The translations under genes and the position numbers were made by a program. Positions 1 through 10,187 of a DNA stretch of 64,000 nt are shown piece by piece. The notes under the pieces were generated by a model. It saw only the letters and a list, made by a program, of their open reading frames with translations, ran no database searches and was not told the DNA's origin. Origin of the DNA: Bacillus sp. SLBN-46 (GTDB lineage Bacteria > Bacillota > Bacilli > Bacillales > Cytobacillaceae); the NCBI RefSeq assembly GCF_031453555.1, contig NZ_JAVIZM010000001.1:4409001-4473000 (forward strand), read 5' to 3'. Position 1 is the stretch's first letter. The number at the start of each line of letters is the position of its first letter.

Positions 1-61
1 AGTTTAGTTATTTACTCTATCACCTCCCTTGTGAACAATCTGTAATTTAATAAATTCTTAT

Positions 62-1411
62 CTACCTTTCTATCACTAAGGTAGTGATGGAATGCTCTTG
101 AAGCCTTACATCTGTAAACTCTCCTTCTAAATCTATGGTGATTGATTCTGACAGATCACTGGGATTCATAATGACAACAGCCAGTGACCCATTTACATTT
201 CTAAAGGCTGTTGCCATTAATGTTTCCGACTCTAGTTCAAATCCAACTCTCACCGCATTTGGCTTAATATATTTACTAAAATGACCTATATAATAGTAGG
301 AACTGTTATAATGGATTTCACCTGTTTTTGTATCGATAATGATAGGTGCATCGCAGTAATTACCCACATGATTAGGTCCTCCCTCTTCATTGAGAACCAG
401 ATTCCAATCAATCCATCCTTCTAACCAATTATTAAGATCTCCGATGATGTTACGAGCATAACGTTCACCGGTATGCCAAGCGCCTAGTTGAACACCGCCT
501 TCAATACAGCCTTCTGTAAATATTAAATGTTTATCTGGAAACTCCTGATGAATTTTCGATAGGTTCTCAAACTCCTCTGAAACATACCAATGGATTCCTG
601 TCCCCCAAATATATTTAGCGGCATCAGAATCTGACAATATAGTAGTTGCACGTTCGTAGGCGACGTCTCGATTATGATCCCATATAATAATTTTCTTCTC
701 TTGCAGTCCCTCTTGCTCCAAGGTAGGTCCTAAGTAATTTTTTACAAAATCTCTTTCTTCCTCTGCAGTGTACCTGCATGAATCCCAGACTTGAGTTGCT
801 TCAGGCTCATTTTGGACAGTAACACCCCATATAGGAATTCCTTCTGCTTCCATCGCCTTTATATATTTTGCGTAATACATCGCCCAAGCAGAAAAATACT
901 CTGGCTTTAGCTTGCCGCCATGATTCATCTCATTATTTGTTTTCATCCATGCAGGCGGACTCCACGGGGAAGAAAGAAGGGTTAATTCTTGGTCTCCTTC
1001 TTTCATGGCATCTTTGATTAAAGGCAGGACATATTTTTGCTCCCGCTCAATAGAAAAGGTCTTTAGCTCAGCATCATTTTCCTCAACATACGTATAGTTC
1101 CCCAAAGCAAAATCACAGCTATGAATATGAGTTCTTCCCAATGTATATCCGAGGCCAGTATCTTTATTAAAATAGCTCTCTATCACTCGTTTTCTACCCT
1201 CATCTGGAATTTGTGCAAGTGTGTAGGCTGCTGCCTCTGTAAAAGCACCTCCAAAACCCATAAACGTTTGGTATCTTTCCCCTAAATTAATTCGTAGAAT
1301 AGTAGTTCCATGTAAGGGGACACCAGTGGTAACCAATGGTGTTCCCTTTTCTATAAATCGTTCACCTGTGTTTTTAGCCGTTTGTATGACTTTTACTTTC
1401 ACCAATACCAT
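62..1411 (-). CDS. GH30 family glycoside hydrolase (beta-glucanase/glucosylceramidase-like)
   Basis: This 449-aa protein reads as a family GH30 retaining beta-glycosidase. The clan-A signatures are visible: the acid/base Glu in VQNEPEAT (E202) and the nucleophile Glu in LIFTEGC (E300), with SSPWSPPAWMKTN near residue 150 lining the active site. A short beta-domain follows the barrel. There is no signal peptide, so it should act in the cytosol. GH30 members of this kind cut beta-1,6-glucan or glucosylceramide-type bonds; the neighbouring beta-1,3-glucan genes favour side-chain removal from laminarin-like oligosaccharides, which is inference. It starts 10 nt after the phosphorylase stop and is probably cotranscribed with it. 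The ATG has only a weak GGGATGG-like site, and a GTG three codons later is possible. Confidence 0.85.
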   Translation of the reverse strand: MVLVKVKVIQTAKNTGERFIEKGTPLVTTGVPLHGTTILRINLGERYQTFMGFGGAFTEAAAYTLAQIPDEGRKRVIESYFNKDTGLGYTLGRTHIHSCDFALGNYTYVEENDAELKTFSIEREQKYVLPLIKDAMKEGDQELTLLSSPWSPPAWMKTNNEMNHGGKLKPEYFSAWAMYYAKYIKAMEAEGIPIWGVTVQNEPEATQVWDSCRYTAEEERDFVKNYLGPTLEQEGLQEKKIIIWDHNRDVAYERATTILSDSDAAKYIWGTGIHWYVSEEFENLSKIHQEFPDKHLIFTEGCIEGGVQLGAWHTGERYARNIIGDLNNWLEGWIDWNLVLNEEGGPNHVGNYCDAPIIIDTKTGEIHYNSSYYYIGHFSKYIKPNAVRVGFELESETLMATAFRNVNGSLAVVIMNPSDLSESITIDLEGEFTDVRLQEHSITTLVIER

Positions 1412-1421
1412 CCCAATCTAT

Positions 1422-4400
1422 TTAGTCTAGGTAAACTTCGATTCTATTGATTTCTCCCGTTCTTACCATTTGAGCGTATGGAGCTTCAATACTTACATTA
1501 TTGACTGTAACTGCACCGTCTTTACTATAAAGAATATACTTTTTGGTTGAAACACCATCGATTCCAAACGTATTTTTTCTTTTAGGATTATAATAGGTTA
1601 CTAGAGTTCGTCCTAAGAAAGAAAATTCGACTCTTCCCCTCTCATCAAATAACCAATCCGGTAAAATCGGCTGCAGACATAATGTAAGATTCGCTTCTTT
1701 CTCAGAAAACACTTCTTTCCCCATCATCATCGTCTGCCACATAGTCAGAAATTCGGCTGTTGTTCCACTAAGTCTTGCCACGAATCCCTGTCCATGAACT
1801 TTCGGATCAGGATTTACACTGCTTGCAATAAAGGAAGAATTCTCTAATACACTTCTCCCATATACTTCAGGATTCATAAACGGTGGAAGAGCGTACTTTA
1901 TGTCTTGAAAGAATTCCTCATAAAGCCCTGCTTTTAACACGCCAAGAAGATATTTAAATTCCATGTGCATAAAGATGGATTCACGTTCAAGCCACCCAGG
2001 TGTGAAAGCTCTTGAACGACCAATTTCATAGGTTTCCATTTCAAGTGATGCAGAGGTTTTATACATATGCAGTTTGGAATCAAAGATATCTGATTCTCTG
2101 ACTGCCTGATACATCTTTCTAGCATTTTGAGATGAAGTTGTTTTGAACGCTCTTGCTGGTCCTTCAAGAAAATGAGGAAGAATGTTTACCTTAAAGCCAT
2201 TTACCTTTACATAAGGAAGCCCTTGTTCATTGGTCATCTCCACCCCATTTTCCCCTAGGATTTTTTCAAAGCTTGTAGCTTCATAGTAAAGATAAGTTGG
2301 AATAAGGCCATTACCTAAATGGATAGCTCTCTCGATACCTTCATCTACTTTTAGAAGGAGTTCCTTCGTAAAAATTGCTAGTTCTTCTAATGAAAGTGAG
2401 ACTTCCTCTCCATTAAAGCCATCTCTTACTTTTTCCCGGTATTGTTCACGGGCTGTTGATACATAATCCCAATACTGAAAATGATCAAACTCTTGCTTGT
2501 TGAATTTCCCCAATCCTTCCACAACAGTCAGAAGCAACTGATACACTTCAACTGGCAGAGAAATCCGCTGGCTTTCTGTTTTACAAGTAGTTAAATTAAA
2601 CTCTAGAACCCGTCTTAATTCGAGAGTTTCACTTAATGCTGAACCCAATAATCCTGGCAAGCCGTTCATTGAATCATTCCAGCCTGGTTTATTCGCTTCC
2701 ATTTCAATGCCCATTCCCAACGGGTCAAGGGTTGCAAACTTAACAAGTCCGAGCGTAAATAATTTGCTAAATAAATTTGTTGTATACTCTTCTCCCGTAT
2801 GAGACTTTAACCAATTACCTGTTTGCTCATGATGCGCTTCAACAATCGCGTTATATTGTCGTACGGACTTGTCTTTTAGCACATACTTTTCTGAACGCGG
2901 CTTAACATAAACAGGACTTGAGAAGTACCTATAACTATCATCCTCAAATAATAGCTGACTTCTCTTTTCCGGATAGATTTTTAAAAAGTTTTCAATTAAA
3001 TCAAGGTTGTAGGTCCAGTGATCCATCCAGTACCCTTCCCCAAATTCTGCCTCAACACTTTGCTTGCTCCTCGTAAGTATGGTTTTTAAAAACTCTGGCA
3101 AAGAAGTGGTCAGGGACATTTTTCGGTCGACTATGGTTTGCAATAGGTCCCCAGGTGTGAAGGCTCTTTGTAGCTTCTTTAAGATGGACTCATAATCGGA
3201 AGAATGTTCAAATAGACCCTGCAGCCAATCTAATTTCGTTTTTTCTTCAAGTTCAAAACTTGACCCTTTGACTACGAGTGGATTATACCCATCTGCTTGA
3301 ATGAGACTCATGAATAATTTAATATTGTAATCTCCTATTTCAGGATGGAAAAACACATCATTTCTTCGGTTTTGGTTTACATCCCGGAAACTTCCATTCC
3401 CCTGGGAGAAAAACTCCGGAGCAAGGGAGAAAAAGTTGTAGTCTCTTTCTAAATCTCCGTGTTTACGTGAAAATACATAATAAACAAATGGAGCATGCTC
3501 TGTAGGAAGGAGGACTGGGTATCCGCCTCGTAAAATATTATCCAAATAACTTTGCTGACAATAAGCATCAAATAATGGATTGTTTGTCTTTGTATAGATG
3601 TCATTTGTCAAATCACTAACTAGTTTATTTGCCTCTAGATATTTTCGCTCCATATACTCCTTTGATGTTATTTCCTTTGCTTTCTCATTGATAATTTCAA
3701 TGTCCATAACATGTCCGATAAGCGTGTAAAGGGTAGCATGCTCTCCTGGATTTAGTTCCTTAGAAAAGCCGGAAAAACCAGAAGGTACCTTATTAGCTGT
3801 AATAGGTTTACTAGAAATAATCGTATCAATCGACTGGGCAGCAAATTCCGTCGGATACGTCTTAGAAGTGTTAAATCCATAAATCAGGTCTGCATCTACA
3901 ATAGGTTCCAATAGCTCGCCGTTATTTAAAAAACTCAAATAGAAATGCCCTTTCGTTACTTCTTCTACTTCTGCTGTATCATTTGTAGAAGACCTGACAC
4001 GGTAATAAGGAATTTTCTTATCTAGATTAAAAACATCCATCCAGCTTTTTAGCGTATTTCCTACTGCTTTATAGGCGGCGTCTTCAACCCCAAACGGTAT
4101 GATGGAAGCCAAACCATCCACTACCTCCAAATCTAAAGTACGGTCAGAAATATTAATCAGTTCAACTTTACGAACCAGTCCGGCGTAGTTTTCATTAGGC
4201 ATTGTGAAATAGGTGACTAGAGTTTTTACGCCGTGTTCATTATTGATTTCTTCTAGTTTTAACTCGTTTTCCTTTATAAACATTCTTCGTGTTGGGTTTT
4301 CAGAGGGTTGATAGGTTGTAAATGGTTCAAAAATGATTTCTCCGCTTGAGTCCTTCACCTTTATAAAAGTACGAAACCCGTTCGTTGAAACTCGTTCATA

Positions 4401-4610
4401 TGCCTGATTAGCTGGATAAAATTCTGTAATTGCATTATTTTTATCCTTTATTCCAAAGCTAACAATTCCCTGACCGCGGTTGACATAAAAAGACCACATG
4501 GGAATGCCGTATAACCCAGCTAGACCTGGAAGAAAACTAGAAAATGGTTTTGCCTTATCAAATTGTTCGATAACAAAATATTGTTCTTCATTAAATCGGT
4601 AGTTAACCAT
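1422..4610 (-). CDS. GH94/GH161-type glucoside phosphorylase, probably beta-1,3-oligoglucan phosphorylase
   Basis: This large cytosolic protein (1062 aa) has the architecture of inverting glucan phosphorylases: an N-terminal beta-sandwich (ORGQGIVSFG-type segment near residue 45) followed by an (alpha/alpha)6 barrel. The presumed general acid is D646 in GWNDSMNGLPG. It would split beta-glucans with phosphate to give glucose 1-phosphate. Its length exceeds typical GH94 cellobiose phosphorylases (about 800 aa) and fits GH161 beta-1,3-oligoglucan phosphorylases known from Paenibacillus, as does the company of GH16, GH1 and GH30 genes; the exact family is inference. The chosen ATG at 4610 has GAGGTG 7 nt upstream; the open frame extends 13 codons further without a ribosome site. 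A cre operator precedes it. Confidence 0.8.
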   Translation of the reverse strand: MVNYRFNEEQYFVIEQFDKAKPFSSFLPGLAGLYGIPMWSFYVNRGQGIVSFGIKDKNNAITEFYPANQAYERVSTNGFRTFIKVKDSSGEIIFEPFTTYQPSENPTRRMFIKENELKLEEINNEHGVKTLVTYFTMPNENYAGLVRKVELINISDRTLDLEVVDGLASIIPFGVEDAAYKAVGNTLKSWMDVFNLDKKIPYYRVRSSTNDTAEVEEVTKGHFYLSFLNNGELLEPIVDADLIYGFNTSKTYPTEFAAQSIDTIISSKPITANKVPSGFSGFSKELNPGEHATLYTLIGHVMDIEIINEKAKEITSKEYMERKYLEANKLVSDLTNDIYTKTNNPLFDAYCQQSYLDNILRGGYPVLLPTEHAPFVYYVFSRKHGDLERDYNFFSLAPEFFSQGNGSFRDVNQNRRNDVFFHPEIGDYNIKLFMSLIQADGYNPLVVKGSSFELEEKTKLDWLQGLFEHSSDYESILKKLQRAFTPGDLLQTIVDRKMSLTTSLPEFLKTILTRSKQSVEAEFGEGYWMDHWTYNLDLIENFLKIYPEKRSQLLFEDDSYRYFSSPVYVKPRSEKYVLKDKSVRQYNAIVEAHHEQTGNWLKSHTGEEYTTNLFSKLFTLGLVKFATLDPLGMGIEMEANKPGWNDSMNGLPGLLGSALSETLELRRVLEFNLTTCKTESQRISLPVEVYQLLLTVVEGLGKFNKQEFDHFQYWDYVSTAREQYREKVRDGFNGEEVSLSLEELAIFTKELLLKVDEGIERAIHLGNGLIPTYLYYEATSFEKILGENGVEMTNEQGLPYVKVNGFKVNILPHFLEGPARAFKTTSSQNARKMYQAVRESDIFDSKLHMYKTSASLEMETYEIGRSRAFTPGWLERESIFMHMEFKYLLGVLKAGLYEEFFQDIKYALPPFMNPEVYGRSVLENSSFIASSVNPDPKVHGQGFVARLSGTTAEFLTMWQTMMMGKEVFSEKEANLTLCLQPILPDWLFDERGRVEFSFLGRTLVTYYNPKRKNTFGIDGVSTKKYILYSKDGAVTVNNVSIEAPYAQMVRTGEINRIEVYLD

Positions 4611-4650
4611 ATTTCTGCACCTCGATGTAATTTTTAGTAGAATTAACAAA

Positions 4651-4666
4651 CTGAAAGCGTAATCAT
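4651..4666 (-). promoter_or_regulatory. cre site (CcpA operator) upstream of the phosphorylase
   Basis: CTGAAAGCGTAATCAT on the plus strand matches the Bacillus cre consensus WTGNAANCGNWNNCAW at every position but the first. It lies about 45 nt upstream of the phosphorylase ATG, where CcpA would repress transcription when better sugars are present. This fits a carbohydrate catabolic operon. Confidence 0.65.
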
Positions 4667-4799
4667 TTATTTTTAAAAGGATTTTTCCTTCATTCTTATT
4701 GTATCGTTGAAAGAAACTCTTCTTTAGATAGTGAATTTTGTATCAGGTGTCAATATTTTAGAAACAGGACAAATGTGTTTGGAAAAGGTTTTGAAAACA

Positions 4800-4828
4800 A
4801 AAACAGATGAGCAAAATCGCTCACCTGT
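4800..4828 (-). terminator. Rho-independent terminator of the two-component operon
   Basis: On the minus strand CAGGTGAGC, loop GATTTT, GCTCATCTG is followed by TTTTTGTTTT. The restored stop codon of the response regulator lies inside the 5' arm. The hairpin separates the regulator genes from the phosphorylase operon. Confidence 0.75.
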
Positions 4829-6345
4829 ACATTTTTTGTTCTCTATATTCGGTTGGAGATACTCCTTCAATTTCTCGGAAGACTCTCGTAAACTGTTTTG
4901 GATTTTTATACCCCACCATTTCACTGATTTCAAACACTTTTGTACTCTGAATCTGCTAATAATTTTTTAGCATGATTAATCCGTATCATTTTCAGGTAAT
5001 CGACAAAGTTTTGATTCGTATACTCTTTGAACATATGGCTGAAATAAGAGTAATTAAGAGAAATATAATTGGATACAACAGCAAGATTTAAATCCTTTGA
5101 AAAGTTTTCTTCTATATAGCGTAATGCCTTATCCATATATTTTTGTTCTGAATAAACTTGTCTTAGCTTTTTATGGTATTCATGTAAGCGAAGCAACAAT
5201 TCTTCAACGTCACGATAATACTCATGAAAGTTTTCAAAGTTGTAAATATCCTGGATCTTCTCATAAAGATATGTAACATCACTAGACTCTTTTCCAAACT
5301 TAGTAATTGTATTTTCGAAAATAATGTGGTTGATTTCTTTACTGAGTGCTTCCATATACGTAATATTATTTTTTGCTATTTTATCATAGTCAAGGACCTT
5401 TAATAGGTGCAATTTTATTTCTTGCTCCCGTTCAGTTCCTATCATATTAACGACCTTTTTTAGTATATCTACAGGTATAGTTAAATTAGTAGGTTTTCCT
5501 TTTACATGTTCATAGAATACAAGCTGATTTGCCGGAAAAAGGAAGTGATATTTAAGAGAATAGATTGCCTCTATATAACCCTCCCTTAAAGCATTTAATT
5601 TCTGCTTCTTTTCACTTACTCCTATCGAATAGCTAAAGTATCTTTGTTTACCTAAGAACTCATTTAATTCAACGAACATATTATCCTTTGTTATAACCAC
5701 AACATGCTCATCTTTATCTAGAAAACAAATGACATCACTTCTATGCTCTGTCTTGAAGAAATCTTTAATTCTTCCGAGCAGAACCTCGCCATCAATTTTT
5801 TTACAATTTTTCACAACACCAACATAGTACCCCTCCAGATAGGCTTCTATTTGCATATTGCTACATAGGTCTACAATTTTTCCTTCATCAAGGTTGGGGT
5901 TCAATAACATATAATTTAACTGATTTGCTCGAAATTCATCTAGGTGCTGGAATGCCATCTGATTATTGACTTTAAGTTCGTTTAGGATATCTTCCAAATC
6001 TTGATAAAGCTCATGGCGTTTCACTGGTTTTAAAAGGTAATCTTTCACCCGACATTTAATCGCTGCTTTGGCATATTCAAAGTCATCAAAGCCACTAAGA
6101 ATAATAGTAGCTGGCATAGGAATCTCCATACACTGAATCTGTTTGATGAGTGCAATACCATCCATCCTCGGCATTTTTATATCTGTAATTAAGATGTCAA
6201 TCTTATCATTTTGAATCTTTTCCAAGGCATCCATTCCGTCAAATGCCGTTTCAGTCGTAAAAACATCTAAAAATTCTCTATCAATCATTGCCTTAATTCC
6301 CAAACGAATCATCTTTTCATCGTCAACGATTAAAATCTTATACAT
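4821..6345 (-). pseudogene. YesN-type response regulator with AraC-family output domain, frameshifted near the C terminus
   Basis: The N-terminal CheY receiver domain has acidic residues in VDDE, phospho-acceptor D55 in LITDIKMPR and the SGFDDFEYA switch segment. A long linker follows, then an AraC/XylS DNA-binding domain (LNYSYFSHMFKEYTNQNF, first helix-turn-helix). The frame stops at 4930 after DSEYKSV. Removing one A from the AAAA run (plus-strand T4 at 4938-4941) restores KVFEISEMVGYKNPKQFTRV and a normal end at MYR, stop at 4821, giving 507 aa. As written, the protein lacks its second helix-turn-helix. Pairs of this type usually activate the adjacent sugar ABC transporter. The cause may be a real phase-variable or decaying allele, or a homopolymer sequencing error. 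Confidence 0.85.
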
Positions 6346-8195
6346 TGCGTCCCGCCCCCTTGATGCTTCTATATGGCAGTTTAATTATGACAGTAGTTCC
6401 TTCGCCAAGAACACTGATGACTTCTATTCCATAATCATTTTCCATAGTATAAAGTAATTCTTTCGTTTAGATTTCTAAGTCCAATTCCATTTCCTTTTCC
6501 CTTATCCGTTTCGGTTATTGGATGGTCAGAGGTCATTCTATTGTGTAAGCTGGCTGTTTGTTCCATTGTCATTCCAACACCATTATCTTCCACTTCTATA
6601 AATACATGTTCCTCTTCTATTCTAGCTCTAACTTCAATGATCCCAGGCCCTTTTAATAAATTTGGTCTTATCCCGTGTTTCACTGAATTTTCTATAATAG
6701 GTTGAAGAGACATCTTTAAAACTTCTTGTTCTTTTAGATCAGGTGGAACCTCCACTTTAAGCGTTAAACCTCCATCCAACCGCAAATCCATTATATTAAT
6801 GTAATTTCTTATGTGTTCAATTTCCTCTTTTAACATTACTACATCATTTTTCCATTTTAGGTTATACCTCATCATCTCACCTAAAGAGGTAACTGAATCT
6901 GAAATCTGATAATTACCCTCTATTTCAGCCATCATCTTTATGTTCTCTAATGTATTGTATAGAAAATGGGAATCAATTTGAGTTTTTAAGGCACTTAGCT
7001 CTGCTTCTTTTTTAGCAGCCTGTTTATTGACTGCTTCTGTTATTAATTCATTTATTTTATTTAACATATTACGAAAATGAGTAGCGAGCTGTCCTATTTC
7101 ATTGTGATCACTTATATCCACATTTACGGAAAAATCTCCTTTTTCTACTCTCTTCATTGATTCAATCAATTCCATCATTCTTTTTAAAAGGAATCTAGTT
7201 AAAGCATTGGTAAGCAGGGATAAAATAATGATTAAAACAACAATCCCTACTAAAACCATATATCTTGTCTTAGTAATTTGTTTATAAATACCTTCTAAAG
7301 AAATCAAATTTAACATATAGGAGTCTATCCCATCAATGTAAACGGATACAACCATATATTCTGTGTTTTCATTTTTAAAAAGAAAACTATTGTTTGTCTT
7401 TTTCTTATTTGCTTCAAACGATTTCTTTAAATTTGTTAGATTGACTTGCTTTTCTTTCAAGAAGTTATTATAGGGATTTTGAATGATGTTTCCTTTGGCA
7501 TCTATTACAATCATTTCAGAAGTAGGCTCCTTAACGGAGCTAAACATTTTCGGAAAGAAATTGTAAAGGAGCATGTCTACTTCAATAATGCCTAGATGCT
7601 CATCTTTAGGGTATTCTATTTCTCGTAATAAAGAGATTTTAGACTGATTTTTCGAGGTTTGCCTGCCAAGAATATCATGATCCTCTTCGAACCACCATAA
7701 TTCAGTCCCATTAAGGGCATTCACCTCATTCAGCCAAGGCTTGTCTAAAATTCTTTTTTCCCGAAATAAAATGGGCCACATCTCGGTGATATAAGGATTG
7801 GAAGTATAGACATGAATATTTTCTATAGTAGGGTTGTTAAACTGCAATTTACTAACATTGGAGATAGATTTCGTATTAAAATCTATTAAATCACTAATAT
7901 TTGTGTCATTGCGGTATTTCACATAATCTATAAATGAACGATCTGCAACGATCATTTGAGCTGTTCGTCTTATGGTTTCAATATTGTTCAAGATATGAAT
8001 TTTTTCAATTTCTAACATGTGTTCATTTTTGTTTTCAACATCTTTTAATGCACTATCGAAAAGTTGATGGGTATACCTCAGGGTAAAGGTCATAATAGGA
8101 ATCATAATGATAATAATATATAAACCGACTAATTTTTTTTGCAAAGACAATCGGTCTATTAACAACTTTAGCCTATGAATAATGGAAAATGCCAT
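6338..8195 (-). pseudogene. YesM-type sensor histidine kinase, frameshifted at the end of the ATPase domain
   Basis: It is a membrane sensor with one transmembrane helix near residues 22-42, a large extracellular Cache-like region, a second helix near 310-330, HAMP (about 330-385), the His_kinase box around SHFLYNTLENIKM (phospho-acceptor His) and a HATPase_c domain with IIENSVKHG and DNGVGM. The frame stops at 6435 after LYYGK. Dropping one A from AAAA (plus-strand T4 at 6438-6441) restores GNDYGIEVISVLGEGTTVII and a stop at 6338, for 618 aa. The restored end overlaps the response-regulator ATG by 8 nt, which is typical coupling and supports the reconstruction. It probably senses an oligosaccharide or its binding protein. 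Confidence 0.85.
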
Positions 8196-8271
8196 GATGA
8201 TCCCCCTGAAGTTTACTATATTTCTAGTATAATTTTTTCACACCTGAAAACAAATGATTTTCTAAAATAAA

Positions 8272-8317
8272 TAAAAAAATGCAAACAGAGACTCCCCCTT
8301 TTGGGGTCAGCCTCTGT
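8272..8317 (-). terminator. Terminator after the sugar-binding lipoprotein gene
   Basis: On the minus strand, arms CAGAGGCTGACCCC and GGGGGAGTCTCTG enclose AAAA and are followed by TTTGCATTTTTTT. It ends the permease-lipoprotein operon and separates it from the sensor kinase gene. Confidence 0.8.
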
Positions 8318-8328
8318 CTGGATTATGA

Positions 8329-9993
8329 TTACTTACTTCCAACTTCTAACTTCTTCTTGTTTGCTTCATACATTTCTTGCTGGTATTTTTCAACCTTATC
8401 TAAACCGTAAGAATCACGTTTCTTCAGGAAGTCTTTAAACATTGAATCGAACTCTTTATCTGACTTAGCTAGTAATAGTTTTGGTAAAGTTTTACCCCAT
8501 AATTGGGCAATTTTGCTTGCTGCAATCCCTTCTGGTGATGTTCCAGTAGGGCTGATACCGTCGAATGCTGCAAAGCTAACTGTTTTTCCTTTTGTCCAGT
8601 CTTCCATTTGTTTAGCTGGCTCGGCAGTTGGTGGAGCCCAATCAAGGCTCAGGTTGGTATCCATTAACATCCAATATTTAAATGAAGCGCCGTACTTTTG
8701 GTCAAATGCCGCACGATCCTTGTTTAATAGATCTAGTACTTCTGGCTTAAACTCAGGTTTACCGTTCACCATATCATAGGTAAGACCTTCTTTACCCATG
8801 TATAAATCCTTTTGTCCTTCTTCACTAATTAAATAACTTAAGAATTTAATGGCTCTTTCCTTGTCCTTAACATTCTTAGAGATTAACGTAACCGTCCATC
8901 CTGAAATGCCGTCTCCTGCAAGGGTAGGCTCGTCACCTTTGGTATTCTTAGGACCATCTACTGCAATGTAAACAGAATTTGGATCTTTTGCATATAATGC
9001 CTGTTCTTGTGCTGCAAGGTCACTGCGCTGATATAACATAGCAAAATATCTGCCTTGCGCAATCTTTTCTTCCATTTGAGGGCGTTTATCAATAAAGATA
9101 TCTTTAGATAAGAGTCCTTTTTCATTTGCTAATCTGAACGTCTTTAACCAGCGAAGGTATTCAGGATCCTTAGTACGATCATAAAGTTTTCCGCCTTTTT
9201 CCATTGGGATAGCTAAGAAATTCTGAAGATATCCTTCTAAAGAAGTATTACCTACATCAGTAAATTCATTTAATCCAAATGGAATAAGTGGTGCACCATT
9301 TACAGTTGGATATTTTTCTTTTGCTGCTTCAAGCGCTTTTAGGAAGCCTTCTGGTGTACTCATGTCAGGACTACCGATAGCTTCATACATATCTTTTCTT
9401 ACTAAGAATGTTTGGTTTGATGGTTTAAGGTCTTTATACTTTTCGAAATCCTTTGGTGACGAAGAAGCATTTGGATAACCATAGGTATTTCCGTCTTCCT
9501 GCTTAAACCACTCAATCTTAGTTGGGTCTGTAACTTTAACGAAGTATGGATCATATTGATCTGCTAGTTCATTTAAAGGAAGTACAAGCTTTCCTTCAAT
9601 CATTTTCTTAACTGCATCTTCCCACCAGCCGAGTGTGATGAAATCTGGCAGTTGACCTGATGCAATCATTGTATTCATTTTTTCTGCCTCATTCCCCGCT
9701 GGAGAGATGAAGTTGACTGATACACCTGTTTTATCTGTTACATATTTTGAAACGGCATCATCACCCCATTTACCAGTAAACCATGAAAAGTTTACATACC
9801 AATCAAAGGTAATCGGTGATGTATCTTTCTTCCAACCTGGCTCATCAGCCGAAGCCGTTGTTTTATTTACTTTCTTCTCCTTCGAGGAAGCGGTTTCATC
9901 CGTCTTCGAAGAACATCCAGCTGTCATTACAGCTAAGAAAAGTGCTAAAACTAGTGTTAAAATGAAACTTTTAGACCAAAAATTCTTTTTCAT
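8329..9993 (-). CDS. Extracellular solute-binding lipoprotein (family 1, LplA-like)
   Basis: This is a 554-aa lipoprotein: the N terminus has basic residues, a hydrophobic stretch and the lipobox TAGC with acylated Cys27, then a Ser/Thr/Lys-rich linker. The remainder has the pattern of large CUT1 solute-binding proteins (LplA/YtcQ group), for example GWTVTLISKNVKDKERAIKFL. It would capture an oligosaccharide at the outer membrane face and pass it to the two permeases upstream. The substrate is inferred from the locus to be a beta-glucan oligosaccharide. GAGGGG sits 8 nt before the ATG. No dedicated ATPase gene is present; such importers usually share an MsmX-type ATPase encoded elsewhere. Confidence 0.88.
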   Translation of the reverse strand: MKKNFWSKSFILTLVLALFLAVMTAGCSSKTDETASSKEKKVNKTTASADEPGWKKDTSPITFDWYVNFSWFTGKWGDDAVSKYVTDKTGVSVNFISPAGNEAEKMNTMIASGQLPDFITLGWWEDAVKKMIEGKLVLPLNELADQYDPYFVKVTDPTKIEWFKQEDGNTYGYPNASSSPKDFEKYKDLKPSNQTFLVRKDMYEAIGSPDMSTPEGFLKALEAAKEKYPTVNGAPLIPFGLNEFTDVGNTSLEGYLQNFLAIPMEKGGKLYDRTKDPEYLRWLKTFRLANEKGLLSKDIFIDKRPQMEEKIAQGRYFAMLYQRSDLAAQEQALYAKDPNSVYIAVDGPKNTKGDEPTLAGDGISGWTVTLISKNVKDKERAIKFLSYLISEEGQKDLYMGKEGLTYDMVNGKPEFKPEVLDLLNKDRAAFDQKYGASFKYWMLMDTNLSLDWAPPTAEPAKQMEDWTKGKTVSFAAFDGISPTGTSPEGIAASKIAQLWGKTLPKLLLAKSDKEFDSMFKDFLKKRDSYGLDKVEKYQQEMYEANKKKLEVGSK

Positions 9994-10187
9994 GCTGAAC
10001 CCCTCTCATCATTTTGTCTTTTTGTAGGGCGAAACAGCTGCCACTCTTTCTATTTAGTCCCAGACTATCATTCAAATCGATACCCTTCATTATATCTCGG
10101 AAACTTTATAAAAAGAGTGTACAATTGTAACGCATTTAGCATTTATTTAAACATCTCTTTAAGGGAGAATATTTAAACCAAGATTAA

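Noticed and set aside
1..61. GGGAGGTG ribosome-site-like sequence at the left edge (minus strand)
   Set aside because: No start codon follows within reach before the window ends, so a gene cannot be supported.
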